A program made the translations under genes and the position numbers. A stretch of DNA of 64,000 nucleotides, from NCBI GenBank assembly GCA_025738555.1, contig JAOVFP010000016.1, forward strand, positions 1 to 64,000. Direction: 5' to 3'. The stretch comes from Cyathus striatus (Eukaryota; Basidiomycota; Agaricomycetes; Agaricales; Nidulariaceae). How positions within the stretch are numbered: position 1 is the first letter of the stretch; every line of letters begins with the position of its first letter. Of this stretch, positions 35,057 through 47,072 are shown one piece after another. The notes beneath the pieces are model-generated. The model ran no database searches, was not told the origin of the DNA, and saw only the letters and a list, made by a program, of their open reading frames with translations.

Positions 35057-37922
35057 ATGATGTCCACCACTACCATATCGCCGATTCGCGTTCACATGCC
35101 AGGTCGTCACCACCACTCTGCACCACTGTACAACGAAGATCCGCACACTTTACAAAGGTTTTTATCTGATGTTCAAGCTACATGTTTAAAGGCAGGACTT
35201 CATCTCGACACAGATTATATTAAATGGGCTGTTTACTATGCTCCCATTGGCGATGCAGAGCTCTGGGAAGATCTTGAATCTCGCAAGGGTACCTCCTGGA
35301 CCAATTTTACAGCCGAGCTACTGAAGTTTTACCCTGGATCTGAATCAAAAATAGAACGATTGTACTCCGAAGCTCAGTTAGAAAATTTTGTCGATAAACA
35401 GGCTCTCATACGGATGGATAACTGTCTACGTTTAGGGGAATATCATCGTGAGTTCCTCAGGATCAACAATTACCTGAAGAAACATGGTTGCATTTCAGAA
35501 CGTGAAGTGGCAAAGACTTTCATGCATGACTTCGACATTTCATTTCGGACATGCCTTCAGGGTTATCTTCAATTAACCGATCCAATGCATCACCCACACA
35601 ACCCTTATCCCATTCAAACTGTGGTAGATGCAGCCGCTCGCCTTCTTTCTTCACCAGCCTCGTCATTTTTATTTGCTCCACTTGATATACAACTGATTGT
35701 TTCGTCACCTCTGGCACCCATTGTATCGAAGAAGAATTCCGATCTCAATACGCGCGAGAACTTTCCTCCTGCCCTCTCACAGATGATCAAGACCACTGTT
35801 AAGGAACAGTTAGTGACTTACTTCCCTCAAGTACAAGTACACAATATATCAGCAACTCCACAGCATCCTAGTACTTCCCCGTCTAGTCCCCCTGCGCTCC
35901 CTGGCCATCCTCAACATGAAGTATGTGATTTTTGTTCTGGCACACATTTTATTCAAGATTGTGGTATGCAAATCGATTATTTACGGTGCAAACTCTGTAT
36001 GCACAACACAGTGAATCGAATTGTTCTTCCTAACGGTCAGCCAATCACGCATTATTTACTTAGTAACAATCTTCGTGAATGCATCGACAGCTGGCACAAA
36101 ATGTGTGTGCCGGTTATCTGTCCTCCTGTCCCAGCTTCAGCAGCTTCATCAAAAATGTGTGCGCCACCTACATTCCTTCCCACTCCTTCAATCTCAACGA
36201 ACAAGCTTGCCACTGTCCCCCCTTCACGTTCACATGTTCATAGCCACACCGACCCTGTGGCCACCAAAGTACCTATCGTGCCGACACCTGTCATTTCGGT
36301 TCCCCCTCCCGCTCTTATTTCCTCACCCGAAGCCGAAAACAGAGTTATCGGAAATGAAGATCTCGCAAATCGGACGAACTCTCGCGACATACTGTAGCCG
36401 ACCATGAAAGTGGCCATTTCAACTTGTGCAACTGTGTGCACCTTTTCAGGTTGCCCTATGCCAAAAATTGTTCTGCAGACCTGTGTGTATATTATTCATT
36501 TATATATTCTGAGAGTTTCAGATTTTTAGGTGAAGTATCTAGCTCAGAATGAATTTATTTGTTACAAGGACTCCAAATTACAGCTTACAGGGAAACCTGC
36601 CATGCCTAGGAAATTGAATGTCCCTTGATCGCACTATAAGCTACAATAAGCTAAGACTTCTTGGGCTGCTGACAAAGCAAGCTCGGCTGCATGTGCTTTA
36701 CCTGAACTGTTCTGCTGAGTTCTTGTCCTACTAATAGGATGATATCTCAATGATAGGGAGCTTTCTACACATAGAATTGTGAGGATATATTTTTCAGAAC
36801 CTATTAAATACTTTTCTGACTTCTGCAAAGCCCAATATTTGCCTGATATTGCAAGCAACTGACTGCATCTGACACTACTAAATTTAGCATAAAAACAAAG
36901 ATGCTCTTCTCATGCACCAAATAAAATAGTATAAAATAAGCGGAGTACATGATCCTGAAAATATAACCATGTATTGTAGCCTCCAAAAAAATCTAAGTAA
37001 AAGGAGCTTTCTATGGCCTTCAAGCTTCATACAGACATGGGCCTGTGCAGGTGGGTAGATAACATATATGTATCAATTGCATACCAGATCTACATATATT
37101 GGGACCATATTAGTTATTTCTACCACCCAGGATATCAATACAACTTATTTATATACCTAACTGTATTTTTATTTCAGCCTATCGTGGTGTTATAATGGAG
37201 GAGTAGCAGGATGATTCTTGAGACAGCATGTGAACCTATAACAAATTGAGGCCGCATCGACATTTTTATCACTTCTAGCTACCACATCTTTACACGCTGA
37301 ACCCATTTGGAGTTAGGGCTTTGCATATATGTAGCTACAGTATATTACTATACATATCACAAAAAAACCGAGCTTAATTTGGTGCTGTGGTCACTCAAAT
37401 CACTCAATGGCCACTTACTATAGGTGGCCACTTTCAGGGTCGGCTACAGTACTCGAAGACGATTTAGGCTTGATTGAAGCTGAAGATACCATTTCATCCT
37501 GTGTGCAAACTCATTTTCAGATCAACTTAGTACCCTCCTCACCACAGTCTGACCCTGAAAATGATGACAACTCTACTGGTACTTTTATTCAGCACAAACT
37601 CCTTGCCCACTCACTGGATAAATGTCAAAAATATGAAGATCTCACTATCATGAAACGGACCACTAATGCGTCAGACCCTGAAATCATCGTCAGCACTGCT
37701 GCAATCTCAACAGAAGAACAGATTGAACCTCCTCATCGCATCAATATTAAGTCTCCCCTGCCCCCTATCTCCCCCCCTACTGTTAAATCATATGCCTTAC
37801 ACCACTGTCATGTCATGGTTAATTCTCATCTCAACACAGTTTTTATCTCGTTGTCACCAACTCAGTCCAAAGTTTTGAAAGAACATGAAGAAATTAAACA
37901 ATGCATCGATATATTGCTATAG
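35057..37922 (+). pseudogene. Gag-like gene split by a nested element
   Basis: Capsid-type structural protein of the LTR element. The left part (35057-36391) begins in the MMSTTTISP region and shows a helical gag-like segment (DTDYIKWAVYYAPIGDAELW, TAELLKFYPGSESKIERLY) and a Cys/His-rich knuckle-like motif, CDFCSGTHFIQDC then LRCKLC. The frame meets a stop at once in the inserted element at 36392. It resumes at 37452 (LEDDLGLIEAEDTISSC) and stops at 37922. With one TA copy and the element removed the two parts are in the same frame, about 601 residues. As it stands the gene is broken. Confidence 0.8.
36392..37449. mobile_element. Nested TA-flanked TIR element, 1,058 bp
   Basis: Ends CTGTAGCCGACC(A/C)TGAAAG and GTGGCCA are inverted at 36392 and 37449, with TA on both sides (36390-36391 and 37450-37451). 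Right-end sequence repeats GTGGCCA in an additional inverted pair. No transposase frame. Inserted into the gag gene and restores its frame when removed, so it arrived after the LTR element. Confidence 0.9.
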
Positions 37923-38539
37923 GAAGTCTTGAAGTACAAAGAAAATTATAAAGAAGCTAGCAGTCTCGTTACTGTTACCCTATTGCCAATGTGTTATCAA
38001 GTTGCACATGAATTACCCAGCAAGCCATCAAAAGAATTTGAAGATTTGCCTATTCCCCCTACCACGCATCCGCCACATTCATTTATTCCCTTCCCTTCGC
38101 GACCCTGTGCTTCGGTTTCCATGCTGTCAGTCAATGACAACCGAAATGGGTGCCTCAAGGCTATTAATATCTCTGCCCCCTCCACACTTCATCTTTGCTG
38201 CGGTTCTGTCAAATTTCCAGATACCTCAAAAATTCTGTTTACTGGGCAAGATACTCATTTCATACTGTCGTGCACACTCTATAACCAGTATACCATCTCC
38301 TATCCACTTCGGATTTTATCTCAGGCAATGCTGCATGCTTGGCTTTTTACAGTATTTCGATCTCTCATTCCATGCTGGTTTCTCTCCTTGCATACTGGAC
38401 CACCATTTTGTCCCCCTATTATCCCTCCCCACCCTCCCCCTTTGCTCTTGTCAAAATTCAGAGCTCTCACTGCAGTATGCTGTGAAACACATTAATATTT
38501 TCTTCATTCTTCACCTTTTCATCCACTTGGGCTGCTAAC

Positions 38540-39020
38540 TTTTCGAGTTCCTGTCGAGTTTTTCGAGTTACAGTTGAGTCTCACCTAAGTTATAGTTGAG
38601 TTCCACTTTTGAGCTTGCTTAACTTTTTCAAGTCAAAGTTAAGTTACCTTGAGTGGCTTTTTCATATTTCGAGTGGACTTCAGTTCCTCGCATTTTTTTT
38701 TTTTGGAAAAGTTGAGTTCTCTCAAGTAGACTTAAGTTCACCACTTATTATTTTTTTAAGCGAAAGTCAAGTTCCTTTGAGTCAAGTTAAGTTACTCACT
38801 TGTATTTTTTGAGTGAAAGTCAAGTTCCCTCAAGTCAAGTAGATGGGATGCTAACATTTTGACCTCCTGTTAATTTTTTCAAGTTAAAGTTAAGTTTTTT
38901 TTGGTGAAAGTTGAGTTCCCTCGAGTTATATTAAGTTCCAATCAGGTGAAAGTTGAGTTCCCTTGAGTTATATTTAGTTCCAATCAGGTGTAAGTTAAGT
39001 TCTGAATATTCTAATTTCAA
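38540..39020. repeat. AGTT-rich low-complexity tract inside the LTR element
   Basis: Hundreds of bases built from GAGTT, AAGTT and TTCC words (for example AAAGTTGAGTTCCCTTGAGT), with no fixed period. The same word composition returns at about 41120-41300 and 41725-41820, so the tract was probably once larger and has been interrupted. Confidence 0.8.
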
Positions 39021-39506
39021 AAGTTCAAGTGTACAGTAAGTGTACACTAATCATTCCCATACCCCCACCTGATGTTTTCTACAGCTCTGCTCAACAATTC
39101 CCATGCACTCTGCTTGCCTTTATTTACACACATTTGCACATGTGTTGTACTATTCATCACTTACATCAACACAAATATTCATCACCATAACGTCAACATG
39201 TGAACACATCACAGGACTGTTGATGGGCACTCTTTCTAGTCATCATCCTTAACAGTGAGCAAGTCTTTTCTTAAATTGTTAGCTCAGTTCTTGCTCTTTT
39301 TCTTTCAATCTTTTTGCATCACTTAATATAAGATGTTATACACATAGTAGACCATATTATATTAAATAATAATGTAAATAAACTTATAAAAAATGCGAGT
39401 TACATTTTTATATAATCCTTTATAATAATATGTTCCATGCTTTGTACAGTAGATTATGTGATTTGTTGGAAATGTGTATCAATTGTGTGGGAAAGTAAGA
39501 GCAGAG

Positions 39507-39838
39507 GCATGGGAAACTATGAGCAGGAGGGCAGGAGATAATGAACAGAGGTCAGAATGATAAGCGAAAGCGTGGGAAAAATTGAGCGGGGATGCGGAGA
39601 GTAGTGAACAATAGAAGCAGAGGCATGGGAAGTAGAAGCAGACAGTAATGAGCACCAGAAGTGAAAAGTGGAGGCATGGGAAAATATAAGCAGGAGGGCG
39701 GGAAAGTGAAAAGAGGTCAGAATGATCAGCTAAAGTGTGGGAAAATGTTGAGGGGGGATGCAGATAGCAGTGAACAGCAGAAGCAGAGGCATGAAAAATA
39801 GAAGTGGACAGCAGTGAGCATCAGAAGTGAAAAGCGAT
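39507..39838. repeat. About 166-bp tandem repeat, two copies
   Basis: Units beginning GGCATGGGAAA at 39507 and 39673, sharing CAGGAGGGC, GAGGTCAGAATGAT and CAGAAGTGAAAAG. Shorter related pieces (GGCATGGGAAATTATGAG) occur at about 40829-40985 and 41635. Purine-rich, non-coding. Confidence 0.85.
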
Positions 39839-41956
39839 GTAGAAGGGGGGGAGGAGTCCATTGGCGGGAGCCTGTGCATTAGTGTATGGGTAAATGAAGC
39901 TCTGGAAAGCAAGATGCAGTTCATTAGACCATGTGAGAGATGTGTTCAATGGATTATATAATCCACATGTGGATACAAATGCAATGTGTTTAAACATCAC
40001 AGGAGCAAAGTGTGGAGGGAAAAGGGAAAGGATGAGTGTGAGGAATACTTAGCTAGTTAGAAATACAACATGAAGAATAAAAGAGATAAAAACTAGAGGT
40101 CAATCTAAGCTCAAAGCATGGTCCCACAGAAAATACTGAGTGAACAAAGATGGATTTCTCCCTCAATGGGGAGTGGTTTATGTACAAATGAGAGATGGTC
40201 TGTGCAACATGTTCTCTTGCATCACAGACCCCAATATCTAGCTACAACACTATTCTATGTTATGTCTAAGAGTCCTTATCAAGCAACAAGAAGGAGAAGA
40301 TGTCAAAAATCACCCAAAAAGGAAGGCTCAGACTTGGTGTTCTCAGGTGCAGCCCCAAGGGCTAGGGGACTATTTGTGATTGCATCTGTTCCCCCTGCAC
40401 AGAGTGGTTCCCAGGCACGTCAGTTGTAGCTCCAAAAGCACCTAGCCCAATTCTCCTGTTCCAGCAATTCCCAACACCTTCAATTAAGTAATGAAAAAAG
40501 TAAGTAAATTCAAATAAAAGTGGAAGAAAAAAAGAAAACAAAGCCATTGTTGGCTGGCTACTTCTAACCTCATACTGGTATTCCTCTTGATTGAAGGTCT
40601 TCGACAGGAGCCAGACAACTCCCTTGAAACTTGCACCAGCATGCTTCTTCCCTCAAGCAACCCCAATTTGGGCATTTGGCAAGATCTAGCAAGAAAAACA
40701 ATTAGTAAGCACTCTCCAACTGTCCTTCTCCTTCTTGAATTTGGTGGGCCTGGAGAAGGCTTCTCTTGTCAGACCCAGCTACAGCCAATATTCATGAGTG
40801 CATCGAGAATTTTGGCTACAGTGAAGGCATGGGAAATTATGAGTGGGAGGGCAGGAATAATGAAATGTATGGGAAATTGTGAGTGGATTAGAGGAGAAGT
40901 GAAAGCATGGGAAATCATGAGTGGGAGGGTGAGATAGTATAAGTAGAGATCAGAATGATAGTGGAAGCATGAGAAATTATGAGCAGAGGTGTGGGCAACA
41001 ATGAGAATGTGTAATTAATAGGAGATGAATAAACATTAAATTATAAGTGTGGGAAACAGTGAGCAGAGGGGCAGGAAACAACACAAACTACTGTATAATT
41101 ATTGTAAGGTATTCATTATACAACTTGCTTATTTTTTGAGTAAAAGTTAAGTTCCATTGAGTTCCTCACTTAAGCTAAATTTGAGTGTCAGTCAAGTTAC
41201 CATTGAGTTACCTTTGAGTGGTAAATGACAACTCAACTCCACTTGAATTTGAGTTGAGTTCCAGTGAAGTTTCTACTTTAAGTTCCTCAAATTCCATTAC
41301 TAAAAACCCATACTTTATAATTGTGCTCATTGTCATCATGATTCCTTAGCTCATTGTTTCCCATGCCCACCCCTGCTGCTACAGATGTGTAAAAACAGTG
41401 CCATCACATTAGTGATCAAATCCCCAATAACTCCACTCACTTCTGATGCATTAATATTTAATATACATTTATATTCACAAAAAAAATGGGAGGAATTGCC
41501 CATGAACTTGACTAGAAATGAAAAAAATGGGTACTTGTTGTTTATGACAATGACAAGGCACATGAATGCAATCAAACATGCTGTGGAAAACAATGTGTGG
41601 CACTCATTGATCAAATTAATGATCAACATTCAGGGGCATGGGAAATAATGAGCATGGAGGCAAACATTAATCTAGCAATCCATAGCAGTGTTGGAATTTC
41701 TGTCATATACCATACAATTTACATTTTTCGAGTTACAGATAAGTTCCAAAGTTGAGTTCCAGTCAAGTTCCAGTCAAGTTCCATTCAAGTTACCAGGAAC
41801 TCAAAAAGTTGACAGCCCCATCCACTTCACTCATTTCATTGTGTTAAATTTCAACTTTTCCACATTCTGGCTTTCTTCCCTGGTTTTATTTTATAGCTGT
41901 TCATTTTTGCTGTTATCAGATTGACTAGGAAGTCAATTTTTGAAGTTCCTGCTGGA

Positions 41957-42490
41957 TGTAGAGCAGGTGTTTCACCTGCACTACAAAAATCAAGATATTA
42001 CAATTTCTATTACATAATCAAGTGATGCATGCATCAATGTGTTTGTTTGCATTCATGTGCATTCTCTCTCTCTCATTTCCCTTCAATGCCACAATTACTC
42101 AAGATTATTGGTACTGCACACTACCAAGACCCATTAAATGCACAGTTTGCTTTACTAAAGGTCATGTCAGCACCCTATGTCTCCTTCCCCCAAGTTTTTA
42201 AGTTTACAAAATTTCTTCCAATTCATCAATATGCTTTATGTTTCAAACCTTTCCTTTTTCTTTCAATAAATCTACAGTCTCTACACCTTTAATTTCCATT
42301 CTATTCAATTATTCCTCATTTAGTGATCTCCTTATTCTAATTTTCTATAAAAATCATGTAACTACTCCTTCCTAACTCAGTTTACATTTGCCCCCTTCTC
42401 AATGCCTTAGAACACCCAGGTCAAATGGATGTTCAACCAACTTGCTTACAATTTCTTTGTTTAGACCTCAAGCTTATTGTTACCTCTATA
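41957..42490 (+). repeat. Right LTR of the gag-only element, CG-depleted
   Basis: Aligns with the left LTR over its length apart from a gap of about 28 bp. Where the left LTR has CG this copy has TG or CA (for example CATTTCGCC becomes TGTTTCACC; ATCGACGCG becomes ATCAATGTG). Ends CTCTATA, a transition from CTCTACA. Confidence 0.88.
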
Positions 42491-44116
42491 GTGAAGATTA
42501 CAGTCTATAAATATTTAATAGTAAAGAGCTTAGCAGTTGACTATTTATAAACTATTAATACTAAAGATAGATCATAAACCTCTAACAAAGTCTAAAATTT
42601 ATAAACCCACTAAAATAAAACAAGTTGAACTCTACTTTATTAGCTAGAAAGCATACAAATTCAATTAACTATCTTATTTTATAAAGGTGTATCATTGAAA
42701 TATGAGGTGTACCAAATAACCTGACTTTATCTCAAAAGTGTACCAATATTAGCAAAAAGTGGGTCAAGGTGTACCAAAAGTCTTTTTACCCAGTATGTGT
42801 GCCATATGCTGCCACCTGATATTTGCATACCTAAGTTAGATGAACATAACTTACTTACAGTAGATTAATACTCATGGTATACTTTTACAGAAACAATGAA
42901 TTTTACTGCATCAGCATATAATGATTGCGTTTTGCACATACTTCAAATCAAGTTTGAGCAAAATATTAAATACTTATGTCTAGTACACTTACAGAGCTAT
43001 AGTAAGGTAATTATTTCTATGAAATGAAGATAAAATTATAAGATACAGCATTTCGGAACATATTTTATTATGTTTCATGGTTCCATGTTATAGATAATGG
43101 CTAGCCCTATAATGAACCCACTTATATCATACGCAAACGGTGCACAGCAATCACATCAGTATTGTGCAACATGCATCGGTGTGACCTCTGTTGCATATAT
43201 TACGAAATGTCAAATTTAAGAAATCAAGTCAATGTAAAGGTAATGTAGTTATACATATGCAGGTGACAGTATATTCTTACTTTGAAAATTTTTAACTTTA
43301 TTCAGTGGGCTATCCACATCAAAAAAATATTTGCATGTCAGTAGAAGCATACATAAATCGAGTGAGATACTAATGGTTCTCTAACACTTTTAAAATTGGT
43401 ACAGCTTATAATATCCCAATCAAAGAAAATTAAAATATAACTACCATAATACCTTAAGTACACAGCATTTTCTTCCATATATCGGAAGCTATTAAACAAT
43501 GTGTCTTCACAACAAACTACAGTGATCACAGAAAAAATATGCCAATCACAGTTTGGTTATACACGGCCATAAATTATGCTGTCCGTACCTTCAAGTCCTT
43601 CATGGAATTCACTTACAGTACAGGTACAGGTTGACCATAGTCCTACAATGACTGTAATTATATGGCCGTGTACCATATACAGGCTGTGTGCAGTCCTAAG
43701 CATTACACTTTAAATTAGTCATATTAGTACTGTATGTACATATATATAATTTTATTTTTAAGTACCTCACATGTTAGTGGATGCATACATATTTGTCAAA
43801 GTCATTTATAATTGAAGGAGCTTACAAACATTGGAAGGCAAGCACGAGCCATGTTGCAACTTGCGCGACATCCACAACTAGGGTGCATCATGCCACTCCG
43901 ATGTCAATTATATAATACTGAGGCGCAGAGGTAAACTGACTGGGTGCCCGCTATCTGACCGTTATCTACTTAGCTACTATTCGGAAGCGAAGTTTTTGTT
44001 TTCTTCTGGTCATGGCCGCAAGGGAGGTGGAGGGAGGGAGGACCTTTATTCAGTTACCCATCTGCCACGTTAGACTAGCTTAGCTTACAGCTGTTTGCTG
44101 AATGATGTAGGAGGTA
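42491..44116. other. AT-rich spacer, no gene
   Basis: No motif-bearing frame. Contains one small TIR element (43562-43670) and otherwise nothing recognised. Confidence 0.5.
43562..43670. mobile_element. Very small TA-flanked MITE (109 bp)
   Basis: CACGGCCATAAATTA at 43562 and its complement (one-base gap) ending at 43670, with TA at 43560-43561 and 43671-43672. Too short to encode anything. Confidence 0.55.
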
Positions 44117-44499
44117 CTGGATAATTTCGACCAAGTGTTCAGACCCTTTTAGGTGTGACAGTCCAAACCTCTGTTCACAGCCCTATAGAATGTGTGACAC
44201 TTGAAGTGAACTGTTCGCAGCCTAAGCCATTGGGTGAGCAAAATTTAAGCTAGAATAGATTTGAATGGCTTTCAACTGTAATTATTATACTCATTACACA
44301 CTTCAGGAGGTATATATTGGTATCAACACTGTCTTAAATATTACTACTCATTTTATTTTATTTTTGACAATTTTTGACAATTTTTTGTTTTCCTTGTACC
44401 TGTGTTCATGAGTCTTTGTGACACGTGACCAACAGCTAAATCTGTTCTGTTCATGGCCCTGTGTGACGTGTGACTGAACAGTTGGTCGAAATTATCCAG
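44117..44499. mobile_element. TA-flanked MITE, 383 bp
   Basis: CTGGATAATTTCGACCAA at 44117, continuing to TGTTCAG, is matched in reverse complement by the segment ending at 44499 with one mismatch in about 26 bp. TA flanks both ends (44115-44116 and 44500-44501). Internal sub-repeats (TGTGACA, CTGTTCA-G) are also inverted. No coding capacity. Confidence 0.88.
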
Positions 44500-44506
44500 T
44501 AGTATG

Positions 44507-45304
44507 AAACACGACACCTAACACATAGATATCACACATTACACATGATCACGTGCATTGAGTTTAGTGCTTTGTCAACAAAAGAAATAAAACAAATCCA
44601 CTAGATATTAAGTTGAAATTACATAATTAAAAACTGAGACAGAATTTTTACTTTTTCTGTAACTTGTCCTCTTGAGTTCGTTCATGGCTTCCATTATTTG
44701 TTCACAAAGCGACCTCAGTTATCTTCACATTGCACAAGGTTCTTCAAATTTTGGATGCAGGCACCACCAATGGACAACATGGTGACATCACGGATACAAT
44801 GCTCTTGCCTACAACAACCACAGCCTCGGATTGGCATAGGCAGGAAAGTGTTAGGCAAATGACCTGCAATATTAACCTACTAGTAAGTGGACATCATTTT
44901 TATTTGTCCTCCGGATCATCCAGCACTTGTCCAGCACAAGAACTCCTAGTAGCTAATCTCGCACACTCATCATACATTTGCTGTGCACTGTCCCCTTCCT
45001 CATGCGAGTGTTCGACCCGTTGCCTATATGGAGGACTATGGAGCTACTTGTGCGCCTATGCGTCTCTAACCATAAGCCCATCTCGATGTTATACTTCGTC
45101 ACTTTAGTTTGACTTTTGACTAGTGCAACAATAACTTGTACTAATTAAACTAAAATATAATCTATTATTACTATGACACTTATGCCACCTCCTGATAAGT
45201 AGATATAAAGTATAAAATTGAATGTGTAATGTGTGATTTTCGATGTGTGATGTGTGACTCTCGATGTGTAATGTGTGATACCTATGTGTAAGGTGTCGTA
45301 TTTC
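44507..45304. mobile_element. Possible 0.8-kb inverted-repeat element
   Basis: GAAACACGACACCTAACACA at 44507 and on to ATTACACAT is matched in reverse complement by 45264-45304 with about three mismatches over 40 bp. Next to the right arm are 23-25 bp tandem repeats of ATGTGTAATGTGTGA. No clear target duplication. The left end abuts the MITE that ends at 44499, so one may have landed beside the other. Confidence 0.6.
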
Positions 45305-46765
45305 GTCCTACCCGATGATGTAGCACCCAGGTTGACACCACACATAGCTGAATTGATCGGCTTAGCGCTGCCGAGTCCTTAGCCAACCAACTGGTTATGC
45401 CTCCAACTAGTCCACTCCACCGGACCACTCCATGTGGAAGAAGATTTCCGGTTGAAGGAAGTTCTTGAACAAAGAACTTGTGAGTGGATAGCGCATTTGT
45501 CTATCCTCAGGTCCTAGTGAGGTCTCATAGAAATGTGAAGTGGGGGGAAGAGAACCTGTATTCAAAGAATGTTGAGTACTGTACTTAAATAGGTACAGAA
45601 ACATGTAAACGAGTGAACTAATAAAAACCAACACAAGGCCGATTTTATGGTACAGGCAGAATGCCTGCCCCACATCCACCTGCTTAATAACGCTAACTTG
45701 TAGCTCTGTCTTCATACCCACTACATTCTACCTTCATGCTGGAATCCAACACTTCAGCTCTTGCAATATCATGAACATAATTGTCCGAATGCATTCTTTG
45801 TCGATGGAAGCCACATGAAAAGGTCATTCTGTGCATCGAGAGGGTGGATGGGCTTTGAATGGACAGAGTGCCTAACCACAATTTTTCGTGCATGGACAGT
45901 GGTACATTGTCTGTATATTTTTCATTATGATCTGAGCAACTTACATTCCTGTAGGAACTCAATGGTACACGCTCTTTCTCTCGATGCCATTGGGTAATAT
46001 CTCGACGTTTTCAAATCCTCAGTCATTGCTGAGAGATGCTTGCACTTTATCAAAGGCCTACTGGAACAAACGAGTCATCTCCCACTGTGCAGTGAATAAC
46101 ATGCAAATCTGAAAGTCTGAAAACCAGTGTGAAATGATAAAACAAAGGTGCGCCTGCGTGCTATTGTAAATATGATTCAACCCTTCCTAAAAATTGATTT
46201 GTAGTGGAATATGACTTGAGTTTGTCCCTGCGTACTCATACTCACCCAGTCGAAGAGGCAATTTCTTGCGTCAAAGTATGGCTTTGTTTCAATCGCGGAC
46301 TATGTTCTCAGTGACCTCACAGGGGAGCATACTGCGAGTGCATATGCAATGATGTGGAACGTTATATTTAAGGTTACATCTGAGAAGGTGGAAGGGTGGT
46401 TTAGGCACTGCGGGCTACATGTAAAGAGGGGAATCGCGTATTCAGTTAACAATTAGCTGCTCTTTAATATCTTCTCTCTGCTCGCGTTCTCCACTTATAA
46501 ATTCATCAACAAGACGATAGTATATTCCACGGAACACGTACAGTTTACTTGGTGATGGGCTAAGAATAAAATTGGTGACTGGGGCAACCACAGGTATCAT
46601 ATCATTATGCTTCTTGAGGAATAGTTGCTGAGGCAGCCATGTCCCTGGGCTCGGATGGATGAGCTGACCAACTCAGTCTATGTGTGCTGTCAACCTGGGT
46701 GCTACATCATTCAGCAAACAGCTGTAAAAGAGTGGGGAGATGGACATATGCGGATGGGTTGGTAT
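45305..46765. other. Spacer, only weak coding hints
   Basis: A frame at 45761-45997 (CPNAFFVDGSHMKRSFCASR) reads somewhat protein-like but no start, splice or family could be recognised. Nothing else seen. Confidence 0.35.
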
Positions 46766-47046
46766 ATAACCTTCGCCAATGGACTAATCTCCTTAGAAAT
46801 CCCACCTCCTCTAGTCTACACCCCATCCTCATCAGTCCCCATCCAAACCCCCCAAAAAAAGAAACACACCGCAGCACCAACAATCAATACCTTCCTCCCC
46901 TCAAACCCTCCTGGAACCTTATACTCCCTCGAACGTGTAATCCTCTCGGGGAACGCTTTGGCCCATGCTTGCAGTCCTGGGATATGCAGTACATTCAGTG
47001 TGTTATATTATCCTGTTGCAATGAGGACTGCATCATAATGCTACAC
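46766..47046 (-). pseudogene. Decayed fragment of a flavin monooxygenase gene
   Basis: Aligns by eye with 27680-27965 of the FMO gene in the same orientation: CTTCGCCAA-GGA-TAATCTC, CAGCACCAACAATCAA-ACC, CTCCCTCGAA-G-GTAATC and GGGATA are shared. It covers the exon holding the NADPH site and its flanking intron, so it arose by DNA duplication rather than from mRNA. Most differences are C/T or G/A. The rest of the gene is absent on both sides. Confidence 0.85.
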
Positions 47047-47072
47047 ATATGGCGGTCAAAGTGCACATTTAT

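Larger units (their letters stand above)
34026..42490 (+). mobile_element. Gag-only LTR retrotransposon (non-autonomous), 8.5 kb
   Basis: Bounded by two related LTRs (34026-34584 and 41957-42490). A likely primer-binding site follows the left LTR, a gag-like gene is present, and no protease, reverse transcriptase, RNase H or integrase could be found. The right half is filled with low-complexity and tandem repeats. Flanks suggest a 4-5 bp target duplication (AGTGA before the left LTR; AGTGA overlapping the last base of the right LTR). The layout is that of a large retrotransposon derivative that would need pol in trans. A TA-flanked element (36392-37449) is nested inside gag. Confidence 0.85.

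Noticed and set aside
34681..35169. 162-codon frame upstream of gag
   Set aside because: Overlaps the start of the gag frame, has no motif and lies in the LTR element's leader.
44730..45107. 125-codon Ser/Thr/Cys-rich frame
   Set aside because: Inside the 44507-45304 inverted repeat, no family features.
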